Below, piece after piece: positions 1 through 9,765 of a stretch of 64,000 bases of DNA (the first letter of the stretch is position 1; every line of letters starts with the position of its first letter). The notes below the pieces were generated by a model, which had not been told where the DNA came from, did no database searches, and saw nothing but the letters and a program-made list of their open reading frames with translations. The DNA lies in assembly GCF_013282725.1 (NCBI RefSeq), contig NZ_CP054043.1, positions 3,100,001 to 3,164,000 of the forward strand. Reading direction: 5' to 3'. Source of the stretch: Yersinia mollaretii ATCC 43969 (lineage in GTDB: Bacteria > Pseudomonadota > Gammaproteobacteria > Enterobacterales > Enterobacteriaceae). Position numbers and translations under genes: made by a program.

Positions 1-50
1 GGGAGCAGGCGGTGAAAGCCTACAGCAGCGACCTAAGCCAGCTCTTCTAA
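1..50 (+). CDS. flgJ: FlgJ C-terminal end (partial)
   Basis: An open frame enters from the left edge and ends at a TAA at 48-50; the last 15 residues end in SSDLSQLF. FlgJ is the periplasmic rod cap and peptidoglycan hydrolase of the flagellum. The identification rests mainly on position directly upstream of flgK, as in other enterobacteria, because only a few residues are visible. Confidence 0.6.
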   Translation, partial: EQAVKAYSSDLSQLF

Positions 51-53
51 AAA

Positions 54-307
54 TAGGCTATTTTGCTTGCCATTTTGGGATTGGGCAGTGCTCAGAATCC
101 TCACGTACTACGTGTACGCTCCGGTTCTTGCGCGCTGGCCGCACCCAAACTGTCTGCGCCAATAACGCCTATTGGATTGTGAGTAGGCTATTTTGCTTGC
201 CATTTTGGGATTGGGCAGTGCTCAGAATCCTCACGTACTACGTGTACGCTCCGGTTCTTGCGCGCTGGCCGCACCCAAACTGTCTGCGCCAATAACGCCT
301 ATTGGAT
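54..307. repeat. Two direct copies of a 124-bp intergenic repeat
   Basis: The segment 54-177 is repeated with no difference that I can see at 184-307, separated by 6 bases (tgtgag). Each copy is itself an imperfect palindrome: it begins TAGGCTATT, ends AATAACGCCTA, and has a symmetrical core ACGTACTACGT near 105-115. It fits no reading frame. It looks like a Yersinia-type miniature palindromic repeat that has duplicated in the flgJ-flgK gap. Confidence 0.85.
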
Positions 308-356
308 AGGTTGTGATCTGGCTGTGTTCGGTTGCCAGCATCACCGGTATCAATGA

Positions 357-458
357 GGTGAGGATAGGCAGAAGAGTAAAGCGTCCGCGCCAAGGATGGC
401 GCGGCACGAGCCTCCAAGGATGGATTGACGGCGTCTTTACGATCTGCCTGTTCTCACC
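357..458. repeat. Palindromic intergenic repeat, about 102 bp
   Basis: The element starts GGTGAGGATAGGCAG and ends CTGCCTGTTCTCACC, so its ends are inverted copies. Inside is a strong hairpin, CCGCGCCA (385-392) and TGGCGCGG (397-404) around a 4-base loop. RNA from flgJ into flgK would fold strongly here. I believe this belongs to a repeat family dispersed in Yersinia, but the family name cannot be checked. Confidence 0.7.
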
Positions 459-515
459 GTAACGTGCGCGGCTTTATTCCTTGGTTTTACTCACAATAAT
501 GCTCGATATTTTCAC

Positions 516-542
516 TCAAGTTTCTCAATGTCGGGCCGATAA
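516..542 (+). promoter_or_regulatory. Sigma-28 (FliA) promoter of flgKL
   Basis: TCAAGTTT at 516-523, an 11-base spacer and GCCGATAA at 535-542 match the enterobacterial FliA consensus TAAAGTTT-N11-GCCGATAA at 15 of 16 positions. It lies about 100 bases before the flgK start and would give flgKL late expression independent of the upstream flg genes. Confidence 0.9.
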
Positions 543-644
543 TCATTACAAGCTGTGCGGGGGCGTCGATCTCCTCAGGCAGTATCCCCATATTAATAAA
601 TGCAGGTGCATGATGTGAATCGCCTGCGGTAAAAGGATCTCTTC

Positions 645-2309
645 ATGTCCAATAGTTTAATGAATACTGCGATGAGTGGCCTGAGCGCCGCGCAATATGC
701 CCTGAGCACCGTCAGTAATAACATCACCAATTTTCAGGTGGCGGGCTATAACCGCCAGAACGCTATCTTTGCGCAAAATGGTGGCACCTTAAGCCCCGCA
801 GGCTTTATTGGTAATGGCGTGACCGTGACCGGTGTCAACCGTGAGTATAACTCCTTTATTACCAACCAATTGCGTTCTTCACAGACGCAAAGCAGCGGGT
901 TGACTACCTACTATCAGCAAATCTCGCAAATCGATAATTTGCTCTCCAACTCCTCCAATAACCTCTCCGTCACCATGCAGGACTTCTTTAGTAACCTGCA
1001 AAACTTGGTGAGCAACGCCGGTGATGATGCGGCGCGTAAAACGGTATTGGGCAAGGCAGAAGGGCTGGTGAACCAGTTCCAGAATGCGGATAAGTATCTG
1101 CGTGATATGGATACCGGCGTCAACCAGAAGATCACCGAAAGCGTGACCAAGATTAATAACTATTCCGAGCAGATAGCCAAGCTCAATGATCAAATCACCC
1201 GCCTGCGCGGCAGCAGTGGCAGCGAACCTAACGCCTTGCTCGATCAGCGCGACCAACTGGTGACTGAACTGAATCAGATTGTCGGTGTGACCGTCACTCA
1301 GCAAGATGGTGATGCCTATAACGTCGCGTTTGCTAACGGTCTGCCACTGGTGCAAGGCTCAAGCTCTCACAAAATTGAAGCGATCGCGTCTAGCAGTGAT
1401 GCCACACGCTTAGCCATTGGCTACAAATATGGCAGTGGCGACGTGATGGAAGTGGACGAAAGCCGTCTGGCGACCGGTAGCCTCGGCGGCACCTTGAAAT
1501 TCCGCAGTGAAGCACTGGATAGCGCCCGCAATCAATTAGGCCAACTGGCCTTGGCGATGGCAGATAGCTTTAACACCCAGCATAAAGCCGGCTTTGATAT
1601 CAATGGTGATCCGGGCGATGACTTCTTTAGTTTTGCTCAGCCCAATGTGCTGAAAAACTCGAATAATCAGGGTGATGCTAGCTTGACGGTAAAGTATACC
1701 GACACCTCGAAAGTCAAAGCCAGCGACTACAGTGTGGAATTTGATGGCACCGATTGGCAGGTGACTCGCCTGTCGGATAACACCAAAGTCCCGGCGAATC
1801 CGGTGAAAGATGTCAATGGTGACACCACTGGCTTGAGCTTCGACGGTCTCGACGTCAGCATTGATAACGGCACGGGTGGCGCACAAAGCAAAGATAAGTT
1901 TTTGGTGAAAACGGTGTCGAATGTGGCGGCTAATCTGCAAGTTGCCGTGACAGACTCCAGTAAAATTGCCGCCGCTGGGACAGCGGATGGTGGCGCAAGT
2001 GATAACGTCAACGCCAAAGCGTTATTGGATCTGCAAACTAAGAAACTGGTGGACAGCAAAGCGACCCTCTCTGGGGCTTATGCTGGGTTAGTCAGTAATG
2101 TCGGTAACCAGACCAATACCGCGAAAACCAACAGTGCGGCGCAAGCCAATATTGTTAAGCAGTTGACCGCCGAGCAGCAGTCTATTTCAGGCGTCAATCT
2201 GGATGAAGAGTACGGTGATTTACAGCGCTTCCAACAATATTATTTGGCGAATGCGCAAGTGATTCAAACGGCCTCAACGCTGTTTAATGCGCTGTTGGAT
2301 CTGCGTTAA
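645..2309 (+). CDS. flgK: Flagellar hook-associated protein 1 FlgK
   Basis: FlgK (HAP1) forms the first junction ring between hook and filament and is exported through the flagellar type III apparatus. The 554-residue product is close to the usual enterobacterial length. The N-terminus has the conserved coiled-coil region (SLMNTAMSGLSAAQYAL) and the C-terminus ends in the typical helix (ASTLFNALLDLR). It has no cleaved signal peptide, as expected. The ATG at 645 follows a purine-rich stretch (aaaaggat). It is first in a two-gene unit with flgL, transcribed from the sigma-28 promoter at 516-542. Confidence 0.97.
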   Translation: MSNSLMNTAMSGLSAAQYALSTVSNNITNFQVAGYNRQNAIFAQNGGTLSPAGFIGNGVTVTGVNREYNSFITNQLRSSQTQSSGLTTYYQQISQIDNLLSNSSNNLSVTMQDFFSNLQNLVSNAGDDAARKTVLGKAEGLVNQFQNADKYLRDMDTGVNQKITESVTKINNYSEQIAKLNDQITRLRGSSGSEPNALLDQRDQLVTELNQIVGVTVTQQDGDAYNVAFANGLPLVQGSSSHKIEAIASSSDATRLAIGYKYGSGDVMEVDESRLATGSLGGTLKFRSEALDSARNQLGQLALAMADSFNTQHKAGFDINGDPGDDFFSFAQPNVLKNSNNQGDASLTVKYTDTSKVKASDYSVEFDGTDWQVTRLSDNTKVPANPVKDVNGDTTGLSFDGLDVSIDNGTGGAQSKDKFLVKTVSNVAANLQVAVTDSSKIAAAGTADGGASDNVNAKALLDLQTKKLVDSKATLSGAYAGLVSNVGNQTNTAKTNSAAQANIVKQLTAEQQSISGVNLDEEYGDLQRFQQYYLANAQVIQTASTLFNALLDLR

Positions 2310-2422
2310 GTCTTTGTCTGCGGCCGCCTTCGCTGCCGCAACTTATCTTATTTTGCGTTTAGCTCGCGTTGATCGTCGAAACTCATTAACGGGCTGAACG
2401 GTGACTAAAAGGAACTGACATT

Positions 2423-3403
2423 GTGCGCTTAAGTACTAGCATGATCTATCAGCAAACTATGCAGGGCGTGACGAATGCCCAATCCCTTTGGATGCAGTCG
2501 GGCCAACAGCTTTCCACCGGAAAGCGTGTGGTTAACCCCTCTGATGATCCTATGGCGGCATCACAAGCGGTGATGGTGTCGCAATCCCAATCGGAAAATA
2601 GTCAATATACCTTGGCGCGTAGCTTTGCCCGTAATGAGCTGTCACAGGAGACCAAAACACTGGAGCAGGTGACCAGCACCATCCAGTCAATCCAAAGCAT
2701 TATTATCAGTGCTAAAAGTGACATTCTGAGTGACGATGATCGTGCCTCTTATGCCACTCAGTTACAGGGTTTGAAAGATCAGTTGCTCAATCAGGCCAAC
2801 TCCACCAACGGCAGCGGTCGTTACACCTTTGCCGCGTTTAAAAGTGACAAGCCCCCCTTTGTGGTGAGTGCCACGGGTGCAGTGACCTATCAGGGCGGGG
2901 ATGTGGCGATTGAGCAAAAAGTGGATGCTAGCCGTGAGATGACGATTGGGCATACCGGGAGCAGTGTTTTTCTGGCGCTGACCAGTAATGCCAAACCTGA
3001 ACCTGATGATGCGGCGGGTAATCCGGTTGCTGCTGAAGCCAATGTCTTCAATACCATTGATACCGTCTTAAAATCGTTGAAAACGCCCCTGGCGGGTGCC
3101 ACCGATGCGGTGAAAGAGCAGGCGGAAGCCGAGATGGATAAAGGGATTCGCGGCATGGCCAACTCATTGAATAATGTGTTGTCGGTTCAGGCTGAAGTCG
3201 GTACTCAACTGCAAGAGTTGGATAATCTGGACAGTTTGGGCAGCGACCGCACCTTGAGTAATAAGCAGCGGTTGACTGACTTAGTGGATGTGGATTATAC
3301 CGCTGCCATCTCCTCTTACGTCATGCAGCAGGCGGCATTGCAGGCCTCTTACACCACTTTCACCAATATGCAGGGTCTGTCTCTGTTCCAGTTGAATAAG
3401 TAA
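2423..3403 (+). CDS. flgL: Flagellar hook-associated protein 3 FlgL
   Basis: FlgL (HAP3) is the second hook-filament junction protein, sitting between FlgK and flagellin. At 326 residues it is near the usual length. The N-terminus (RLSTSMIYQQTMQ) and flagellin-like segment (STGKRVVNPSDDPMAA) are characteristic, as is the C-terminal helix. Translation begins at GTG 2423, preceded by AAAAGGA at a suitable distance. It follows flgK after 113 bases and is followed by a hairpin at 3414-3438 where the convergent fli operon ends. Confidence 0.97.
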   Translation: MRLSTSMIYQQTMQGVTNAQSLWMQSGQQLSTGKRVVNPSDDPMAASQAVMVSQSQSENSQYTLARSFARNELSQETKTLEQVTSTIQSIQSIIISAKSDILSDDDRASYATQLQGLKDQLLNQANSTNGSGRYTFAAFKSDKPPFVVSATGAVTYQGGDVAIEQKVDASREMTIGHTGSSVFLALTSNAKPEPDDAAGNPVAAEANVFNTIDTVLKSLKTPLAGATDAVKEQAEAEMDKGIRGMANSLNNVLSVQAEVGTQLQELDNLDSLGSDRTLSNKQRLTDLVDVDYTAAISSYVMQQAALQASYTTFTNMQGLSLFQLNK

Positions 3404-3413
3404 TTCATGTTTA

Positions 3414-3438
3414 AACCTGTGGGCCAGCCCCACAGGTT
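3414..3438. terminator. Hairpin between convergent flgL and fliR
   Basis: AACCTGTGGG (3414-3423) pairs exactly with CCCACAGGTT (3429-3438). It sits between two convergent operons. On the minus strand it is followed by a short TTTAAA tract; on the plus strand the U-tract is poor, so it is the better terminator for the fli operon. Confidence 0.6.
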
Positions 3439-3494
3439 CTCTCCCCGTCTCACTACCAACAATCCATCCGCCATCATTTACTCTACCGAATGAT

Positions 3495-4277
3495 TCAGCT
3501 CGCCATGCCACTCAACACCACCGCCAGACGGTCAAAGAATTCGCTGAATAAGTGTTCGGCGAAGGGGGCGAGCAGCGGCATGATGAGTCCCAGCGACAAA
3601 ATACCGACGGTCAGGGTCAGTGGGAAACCGATCACGAACACCGAGAGTTGTGGTGTCATGCGGTTAAGCATCCCTAAGGCTAAGTTGAGGGTTAACAGCA
3701 GGGTAATCAGCGGCAATGCCAGCATCAGGCCATTCATAAAGATCAGTGAGCCGGTCTGCGCCAGTGTCAGAAAACCGCCTCCATTAAGCGGCTCGAACTG
3801 GATGGGCAGGGTATGGAAACTGTCGGCTAGCAACGAGATGAGCCATAAATGACCATTAAAAGTGAGAAACAGCAGCATCGCCAACAAGTTAAGTAAGCGG
3901 GAGAGCACCGAGGTATTTGGCCCACCGGAGGGGTCAAAGAAGGTGGCGAAGGATAACCCCATCTGCAAACCAATCACTTCACCCGCCAGTCGAATGGCGG
4001 CAAAAGCAAATTGCATAGTTAAACCAATCGTGACCCCAATCAGTATTTGCTGGGCGGCGACCCACAGCGCGCCACTGGAGACTAATGGGATATTCACCGG
4101 CGGCAGTGCAGGGGCAATCAGAAAGGTGATTAATACCGCCAAACCCACTTTGACTTTGCGGTTGATCTGCTTCTCGCTTAACACTGGCGCGGTGGTGATC
4201 AGCGCCAGCACGCGAATTAAGGGCCAGAAGTATTGGCTCACTAAGGCCGCGAGTTGGGTGGTATCAAGGGAGAGCAT
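3495..4277 (-). CDS. fliR: Flagellar export gate protein FliR
   Basis: FliR is an inner-membrane component of the FliPQR export gate through which rod, hook and filament subunits leave the cytoplasm. The 260-residue product is almost entirely hydrophobic with several predicted membrane helices (around residues 15-30, 40-60, 70-90, 125-150, 175-210, 215-240). It carries family features such as [17 protein letters not shown]. It starts 2 bases after the fliQ stop and is the last gene of the minus-strand operon. Confidence 0.96.
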   Translation of the reverse strand: MLSLDTTQLAALVSQYFWPLIRVLALITTAPVLSEKQINRKVKVGLAVLITFLIAPALPPVNIPLVSSGALWVAAQQILIGVTIGLTMQFAFAAIRLAGEVIGLQMGLSFATFFDPSGGPNTSVLSRLLNLLAMLLFLTFNGHLWLISLLADSFHTLPIQFEPLNGGGFLTLAQTGSLIFMNGLMLALPLITLLLTLNLALGMLNRMTPQLSVFVIGFPLTLTVGILSLGLIMPLLAPFAEHLFSEFFDRLAVVLSGMAS

Positions 4278-4279
4278 GG

Positions 4280-4549
4280 TTAGCCGATCAACGTGGGCAG
4301 GCTGGTAAACAAGTTACGCATATAGTCCAGTATCAGGTTCAGCATCCACGGGCCAGCGATCACCATGGTAGTGAAGACCGCCAGTATTTTCGGGATAAAT
4401 GACAGTGTCATTTCGTTAATCTGGGTTGCCGCCTGCAATAGGCTGACAATCAGGCCGCTGATCAGCGCCGCCAGCAAGAGTGGCGCGGCCAGAGCAAGGG
4501 CTATCTTCATTGCCTCGACGCCGAGGGCCATTACCGATTCAGGTGTCAT
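4280..4549 (-). CDS. fliQ: Flagellar export gate protein FliQ
   Basis: FliQ is a small two-helix membrane component of the flagellar type III export gate. The product is 89 residues, the usual family length. It has an N-terminal segment [17 protein letters not shown], one membrane helix near 17-38 and another near 50-72. It lies 18 bases after fliP and 2 bases before fliR, so it is probably translated from the same polycistronic message. Confidence 0.96.
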   Translation of the reverse strand: MTPESVMALGVEAMKIALALAAPLLLAALISGLIVSLLQAATQINEMTLSFIPKILAVFTTMVIAGPWMLNLILDYMRNLFTSLPTLIG

Positions 4550-4567
4550 GATGTCTCTGCCTTTCCC

Positions 4568-5320
4568 CTAACTGTAGAAACTTTGAGCGAGTGAACCCAA
4601 CAACAACTGCCAGCCATCCACCAACACAAAAAGCATCAGCTTAAAGGGCAGCGAGATACTGGCAGGCGGCACCATCATCATCCCCAGCGCCATCAGCACA
4701 CTGGCCACCACCAAGTCGATAATCAGGAAGGGAATAAAAACGGTAAAACCGATTTGGAAGGCGGTTTTCAGCTCGCTGGTGACATACGCAGGCAGCAAAA
4801 TCCGCAACGGCACCATTTCTGGCCCTTCCAATGGCGGTAGATTGGCTAAACGGGCATAGAGTGCCAAATCAGACTCGCGGGTCTGACGCAGCATAAATTC
4901 ACGTAGCGGTTGTGCGCCTTTATCCATCGCCACTTCCATGCTGATCTTGTCCTGACTGAAGGGCAGATAAGCATCCTGATACACCTTGTCAAACACTGGT
5001 GACATGATAAAGAAGGTCAAAAACAGTGCCAGCCCCAGCATCACCTGATTCGGTGGTGCTGAAGGTGTCCCCAAGGCGTTGCGCAGCAAACCCAGCACAA
5101 TAATGATGCGGGTAAAACTGGTCATCATCAGCAAAGCCGCGGGCAAGAAACTTAAGCTGGTGATTAACACCAGTGTCTGTATCGGCAATGACCAACTCTG
5201 TCCACCATTCGCCAAGGGTTGGCTGATGATGCCGGGGAGTTGTGCCATGACCGCTGGGGAGCAGAGCAAGGTGAACAGCAGCAGGGAGGTTTTATTGAGT
5301 AGCAGGCGCAGTGACATCAT
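4568..5320 (-). CDS. fliP: Flagellar export gate protein FliP
   Basis: FliP is the core of the FliPQR export channel. The 250-residue product begins with a cleavable signal peptide (hydrophobic to about residue 26, ending PAVMA before QLPG), which is unusual among flagellar membrane proteins but normal for FliP. The conserved family segments [19 protein letters not shown] and [16 protein letters not shown] are present, then two C-terminal membrane helices. Its ATG overlaps the fliO stop (ATGA), which points to translational coupling. Confidence 0.97.
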   Translation of the reverse strand: MMSLRLLLNKTSLLLFTLLCSPAVMAQLPGIISQPLANGGQSWSLPIQTLVLITSLSFLPAALLMMTSFTRIIIVLGLLRNALGTPSAPPNQVMLGLALFLTFFIMSPVFDKVYQDAYLPFSQDKISMEVAMDKGAQPLREFMLRQTRESDLALYARLANLPPLEGPEMVPLRILLPAYVTSELKTAFQIGFTVFIPFLIIDLVVASVLMALGMMMVPPASISLPFKLMLFVLVDGWQLLLGSLAQSFYS

Positions 5321-5853
5321 GCCGATTTTTCCGGGTGTTTCGATTTTTTGTTAAATAGATGGTGGTTCAGTAACTGGCGAAAGTCAGCCGGTTTGGTACT
5401 TGGTGTTGGCGACGCGCTGTCGTCCACCGGCGGGCGGGGCAGTGTATGGAGTTGCGTCACCTGTTGTGATGTCACACCCAATACCAGCCAAGTGTTATCC
5501 ACTTCGACGATCACGACGCGTTCGCGCTGGCCCACCTGACAACTGGCCTTCACACTCAATAACTTGTTGTTGCGTGCTTGCGGCGCAAAACCCAGACGGC
5601 GCACCAGCCAAGCTCCGCACAGAATCAACAGCAAAATGCCGCCCAACACACTGCCAACCTGCGTTAACACCGAACCTGCGGGTAGGGCGGGCGCGGTTTG
5701 TTGCACCGCGACACCCGGATGGCTAGCTGCAAAACCGGTCACGGGTGCTTGGGTTGTTGCGGATGAACTGGCTGATACGGGCACAGCCACTGCCCCCGAA
5801 GCCTCAGCTACGGGAGCGGTCGTCTCAACAGTGGCGGTCTGCGCTGCGGTCAT
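5317..5853 (-). CDS. fliO: Flagellar assembly protein FliO
   Basis: FliO is a membrane protein that helps assemble the FliP ring of the export gate. The 178-residue product has an Ala/Thr-rich N-terminal extension of about 65 residues, one membrane helix (about 69-89, [19 protein letters not shown]) and a cytoplasmic domain with the conserved [20 protein letters not shown] segment. The extension makes it longer than E. coli FliO. The start codon overlaps the fliN stop (TAATG) with no good ribosome-binding site, so expression is probably coupled; a later start cannot be excluded. Confidence 0.92.
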   Translation of the reverse strand: MTAAQTATVETTAPVAEASGAVAVPVSASSSATTQAPVTGFAASHPGVAVQQTAPALPAGSVLTQVGSVLGGILLLILCGAWLVRRLGFAPQARNNKLLSVKASCQVGQRERVVIVEVDNTWLVLGVTSQQVTQLHTLPRPPVDDSASPTPSTKPADFRQLLNHHLFNKKSKHPEKSA

Positions 5854-6269
5854 TAGCGGCTCAGGCGACGCATACGTTCTGACGGGGTAATGATATCGGT
5901 GATACGAACACCGTATTTATCCGCTACCACCACCACTTCACCCTGAGCAATCAGATAACCGTTAATCAAGATATCCAGCGGTTCACCCGCCAGACCATCC
6001 AGTGACACCACGGAACCTTGCGAAAGACGCAACAGCTCTTTGATGGTCATTTTGGTGCGGCCCAGCTCCACGGTCAGTTTGACCGGGATATCCAAAATCA
6101 GATCGATATCTTGCAGGTTACCCAGTGCGTCCGGCGCTTCCAGTGATTTAAATACGCCTTCGGTCGTGGCCGCTGGTTTTTCCGTCGCCTGTTGCTCATT
6201 AAACGCATCAGCCCACAGATCGTCCACGGATTCCTTTCCATCGTCAGACGGAAGCTTAGGGTCACTCAT
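5853..6269 (-). CDS. fliN: Flagellar motor switch protein FliN
   Basis: FliN forms the lower part of the C-ring with FliM and docks FliH/FliI for export. The 138-residue product has an acidic N-terminal tail and the C-terminal SpoA domain (LGRTKMTIKELLRLSQGSVV, VADKYGVRITDI). I prefer the ATG at 6269 over one five codons upstream: it has GAGGA at good spacing, matches the E. coli protein length (137), and overlaps the fliM stop (ATGAGTGA). Confidence 0.96.
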   Translation of the reverse strand: MSDPKLPSDDGKESVDDLWADAFNEQQATEKPAATTEGVFKSLEAPDALGNLQDIDLILDIPVKLTVELGRTKMTIKELLRLSQGSVVSLDGLAGEPLDILINGYLIAQGEVVVVADKYGVRITDIITPSERMRRLSR

Positions 6270-7266
6270 TGGGCTGTTCCTCATTCAGAGCATTCAAAAT
6301 AGGGTTAATCAAATGTTCAACACGCAGGGCATATTGCCCGTTTAATGTCCCGTACTGACTGGTCAGTACCGGTACGCCGTCGACATGAGCAATCAGTCGA
6401 TCCGGCTTATCTATTGGGAGGACATCCCCCGGCTGTAGCTTGAGTATCTGCGACAATCTCAGCGGGATATCCACAAAATTAGCCACCAGCTCTAGCTCGG
6501 AGTGCTGTACCTGCTTGACCAACGTTTCACGCCAATGGCTATCTTCCTGACGGGAGTTTTCCAGTGGTGGATTGGTCAGCAGTTCGCGCAACGGCTCGAT
6601 CATGGCAAACGGGATACAGATGTTAAACTCACCACTCAGCGCACCGATCTCCACATGGAAAGGGGTCGTGACCACGATATCGTTGGGGGAGGTGGTGATA
6701 TTGGTGAATTTCACCTGTATTTCAGAGCGGACGTACTCGACATCTATCTTATAGATAGGAGCCCAAGCATCACGGTAAGCATCTAGCGCCAGCCGCAACA
6801 TGCGATTAATTACCCGTTGTTCTGTGTGGGTAAACTCGCGGCCTTCCACCTTCGTCGGGAAGCGGCCATCACCCCCAAATAAGTTATCAACCGCAATAAA
6901 CACCAAACTTGGGGCAAACACGAACAGTGCTGTGCCGCGCAAAGGTTTCAAATGAATCAAGTTGAGATTGGTTGGCACTGGCAGGTTACGGGCAAAATCA
7001 TGATAAGGCTGAATTTTGATCGGGCCGACCGTGATATCTGGGCTGCGGCGTAACAGGTTAAACAGCCCCATGCGGAACTGACGGGCAAACCGCTCATTGA
7101 TGATCTCCAGCGCGTGCAAGCGCTCACGCACCACACGTCGCTGGGTCGTCGGGTCATAAGGCTTAACGTCTGTTTCCGCGCCAGTGACCGCTTCAGGCTC
7201 TTCGCCCCCGCTGTCACCGTTTAACAGTGCGTCAATCTCTGCTTGTGAAAGAATGCTATCGCCCAT
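6262..7266 (-). CDS. fliM: Flagellar motor switch protein FliM
   Basis: FliM binds phospho-CheY and controls rotor direction in the C-ring. At 334 residues it is the standard length. The N-terminal CheY-binding peptide is intact (ILSQAEIDALLNG), followed by the CheC-like middle domain containing the switch segment and the C-terminal SpoA domain (LKLQPGDVLPIDKPD). It lies 5 bases after fliL and overlaps fliN by 8 bases. Confidence 0.97.
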   Translation of the reverse strand: MGDSILSQAEIDALLNGDSGGEEPEAVTGAETDVKPYDPTTQRRVVRERLHALEIINERFARQFRMGLFNLLRRSPDITVGPIKIQPYHDFARNLPVPTNLNLIHLKPLRGTALFVFAPSLVFIAVDNLFGGDGRFPTKVEGREFTHTEQRVINRMLRLALDAYRDAWAPIYKIDVEYVRSEIQVKFTNITTSPNDIVVTTPFHVEIGALSGEFNICIPFAMIEPLRELLTNPPLENSRQEDSHWRETLVKQVQHSELELVANFVDIPLRLSQILKLQPGDVLPIDKPDRLIAHVDGVPVLTSQYGTLNGQYALRVEHLINPILNALNEEQPNE

Positions 7267-7271
7267 AATGA

Positions 7272-7742
7272 TTATCGCAGTATGAATGCGGTAAACAGCA
7301 CATCGCTGACTACCTGATTAGGTTGGCCTTTAACCATTGGCGGGCTAAGAACGTTTTTAATTTCACCGACTAAACGCTGCTTGCCCTCTTCATTCGACAG
7401 GCTATCGGCGGATTGACGGGAGAGCAGCAACAGCAAGCGGCTGCGCACTTCCGGCAGGTAATCATTGAGTTTTGCGCGCGTGGCGTCGTCGGGCAGTCTT
7501 AAGGTTAATCCGATATAAAGCACGCGATCCAGATTGTTATCTGGCGTAATCAGATTGACCGTAAAGGTCTCCAGCGGCATGAATACCGGGATCACCGGGA
7601 CGACTTTCGCGGTGGTAGGTTTGCTCTTGTTGAGCAACCACCAGCTATAACCACCCCCTGCGGATGCGGCTACAGCAACCAGCACCAACAGGATGACCCA
7701 GATCGAACTCTTACGCTTGGCCGGGAAAGTATTTTCAGACAT
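7272..7742 (-). CDS. fliL: Flagellar basal-body protein FliL
   Basis: FliL surrounds the stator units and supports motor torque. The product is a 156-residue single-pass membrane protein with one helix near residues 13-33 ([19 protein letters not shown]) and a periplasmic stomatin-like domain beginning around [14 protein letters not shown] ten codons upstream would extend the frame, but the ATG at 7742 gives the family's usual length and start (MSENTF). It follows fliK after 190 bases and is 5 bases before fliM. Confidence 0.94.
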   Translation of the reverse strand: MSENTFPAKRKSSIWVILLVLVAVAASAGGGYSWWLLNKSKPTTAKVVPVIPVFMPLETFTVNLITPDNNLDRVLYIGLTLRLPDDATRAKLNDYLPEVRSRLLLLLSRQSADSLSNEEGKQRLVGEIKNVLSPPMVKGQPNQVVSDVLFTAFILR

Positions 7743-7791
7743 GGAGAAGACAAATTCCTGTTTCGGTTTCAAACCGGTGGATCACGATAAT

Positions 7792-7816
7792 AACCAAGGG
7801 CCAATCACCCTCGGTT
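7792..7816 (-). promoter_or_regulatory. Hairpin in the fliK-fliL gap
   Basis: On the minus strand AACCGAGGG pairs with CCCTTGGTT (one G-U pair) around a 7-base loop. It lies 50 bases before the fliL start and lacks a U-tract, so a processing or attenuation signal is more likely than a full terminator. This is the widest gene gap in the operon apart from fliI-fliJ. Confidence 0.35.
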
Positions 7817-7933
7817 ATCTGAATTATTGCTGATGATTATCCCGCGTATCCTCAATGCCAATAGGCAGAATAGGTGGCGAAAAACGGCCTAGCTTGCCCG
7901 TTTGTCACCCTTTGGCGAAACTCTCACCGCCTT

Positions 7934-9298
7934 TTAGGCGAAAATATCAACACCGCCACTGCCGTTAGCCAAGGCTTGCAATGCCGCTGGCGTGACTAAG
8001 GGGGTGCTAGCAAGAGCATCAGCTGCCGCCGTTTCGCCATAGGCTGGCTGATGGCGTGAGGCAAAACCTTGCTGGTTTTGTTGGCTCTGCTGCTGAGCTT
8101 GTTGCCACTGCCCCTCACTGCCGACACTGCTTTGGCCCAGTTGAATGCCACTTTCAGCTAATGCACTGCGTAAACTTGGCATGGCCGCTTCAAGGGCCGC
8201 GCGGACCTGACTGTGGGCTGAGGCAAAATGGAGCTGAGCCTGATTATCTTCCATCTTCAAGCTAATCTGTAATGCGCCCAACTCCTGTGGATGTAACCGC
8301 AGTTCGGCGCTCTGCTGCCCATTGCGGCTGAACATCACCACTTGTTGCCCCAGTGACTGTTGCCACTCTTGGCTGCCCAATTGGGCGCTTAAATGACCAC
8401 TGACCGGCACACTGACCTGAGCGCCTGTCGAGGTGGACAGTACAGGGCTGGAGATGGGCGGAAGTGCAGGGGTGACGGCCGATGAGCTGACGACGATTTT
8501 ATCCAGCGCCGAGGTTGCCGTCACAGCGCTATCTGCCTGTGCGGCCAACGGGGCCGCTTTCACATTCGGCGTGCTATCGGCACTCTGCGCCGTCAAACGG
8601 GCCAGTCTATCTTGTGCGGTTTTGCTCTTCGCGGTGCTCGCAGATAGCGGGTCACTGCTCACCGTTTTATCACTTTTCAGATTGCTGCCGACCGTGGCGA
8701 GGGTGCTGCCCATCAGTGAGGCCAACCCTTTATCTTGTGATGTCAGGCTGGTGAGGGCGGCTAAATCTTGCTTGGCACTGCCTTTACTGCCGCTTAGGCC
8801 ATTACCCTCAGTCAATGTGGCTTTTTGCCCATTGTTGGCACTGCCCAGTGTCGTGGCAACCTGATGCGGCAACATCGCCAGCAAGGTTTGCAAGGCACTG
8901 AGATCAGTTTTATCGGCACTGTTATCCAGCGCCTTGTCATCATCAACGGTAGTTTTCTTCAGATTCGCCGCATCACCGCTTTGTCCGGCATGAGTCAGCC
9001 CTGCGGGGAGTGTGGCACTGATATCGCCCAATGCCGCGAGCAACTGATTCAACTTGCTGCTGCCCGTGGTGGATTTGCCACCCTCAACATCGGCGGTGAT
9101 ATCGGTGGTGGCGGCCAGCGAGGATTTCAGTGTCGAAGCATCAATGGCGGTCAGCTCTTTGCCCAGTTGGTCGCCCAACAGTTTGGCAAAATCAGCTGGC
9201 AGCCCGGCGTCGGTAAAGAGCGCCGCAATGGACGACGAGGATGCAGCGCCTTCGGTTTCACTGGCGGTCGCCGTGGCAGGCAGTAGGGACAGATTCAT
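7934..9298 (-). CDS. fliK: Flagellar hook-length control protein FliK
   Basis: FliK is the secreted molecular ruler that measures the hook and switches export from rod/hook to filament substrates by acting on FlhB. The 454-residue product has a long low-complexity Ser/Ala/Thr-rich ruler region (about 1-310) and the conserved C-terminal hook-length domain ([17 protein letters not shown], about 335-400). It ends in a Gln-rich tail. It is longer than E. coli FliK (375), as expected where hook length or ruler composition differs. Its ATG overlaps the fliJ stop. Confidence 0.95.
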   Translation of the reverse strand: MNLSLLPATATASETEGAASSSSIAALFTDAGLPADFAKLLGDQLGKELTAIDASTLKSSLAATTDITADVEGGKSTTGSSKLNQLLAALGDISATLPAGLTHAGQSGDAANLKKTTVDDDKALDNSADKTDLSALQTLLAMLPHQVATTLGSANNGQKATLTEGNGLSGSKGSAKQDLAALTSLTSQDKGLASLMGSTLATVGSNLKSDKTVSSDPLSASTAKSKTAQDRLARLTAQSADSTPNVKAAPLAAQADSAVTATSALDKIVVSSSAVTPALPPISSPVLSTSTGAQVSVPVSGHLSAQLGSQEWQQSLGQQVVMFSRNGQQSAELRLHPQELGALQISLKMEDNQAQLHFASAHSQVRAALEAAMPSLRSALAESGIQLGQSSVGSEGQWQQAQQQSQQNQQGFASRHQPAYGETAAADALASTPLVTPAALQALANGSGGVDIFA

Positions 9299-9741
9299 GA
9301 ATTAAGACTCCTTTGTGAGGCGCGCTGGGCGAACTCATCCATCAATTTTTGATCCAAACGGTTTTCCTGTAAGCGCTGGGTGGTCTCAGCCCGTTCTTGC
9401 AAGGTTTCAAACGCGTTTAGCCGTTGCTGCTTCTCTTGCCAATGCTTGACTGCCTGTTCAACTTTGACATTCCACTGCGCCAACTGATTGCGATGCTGAT
9501 CAATGGCTTGTTCCAGTGTTTGAATAAATTGCTGATAATTTTGCCAGCTGGAGGAGGCCATGCCGTTACTCAGCGTGTCATTCAATCGCACCCGATACTC
9601 ATCTTGATAAGAGAGCAACATGGTGAGTTGCTGCTCAGCATTATGGTAGGACAAGCGAACTTGCCCTAGCTGAGTGGTGGCCTGTTCGACCGCCTTTTGA
9701 GCGAGGTCGCGCAGGGTGACGAGGGGGGACTGGCTTTTCAT
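9295..9741 (-). CDS. fliJ: Flagellar export chaperone FliJ
   Basis: FliJ is the coiled-coil stalk that links the FliI ATPase to FlhA and escorts export substrates. The 148-residue product is almost wholly helical and Gln-rich, with the family segments [15 protein letters not shown] and [16 protein letters not shown] near the C-terminus. I chose the ATG at 9741 rather than one four codons upstream, because GAGGAA lies 5 bases before it and the length then matches E. coli (147). It is separated from fliI by an ERIC-like repeat. Confidence 0.95.
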   Translation of the reverse strand: MKSQSPLVTLRDLAQKAVEQATTQLGQVRLSYHNAEQQLTMLLSYQDEYRVRLNDTLSNGMASSSWQNYQQFIQTLEQAIDQHRNQLAQWNVKVEQAVKHWQEKQQRLNAFETLQERAETTQRLQENRLDQKLMDEFAQRASQRSLNS

Positions 9742-9765
9742 CGGATTCCTCATTTATCATCCCCT

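Noticed and set aside
8433..8864. A 143-codon plus-strand frame opposite fliK
   Set aside because: Shadow of the low-complexity region of fliK; no translation signals.
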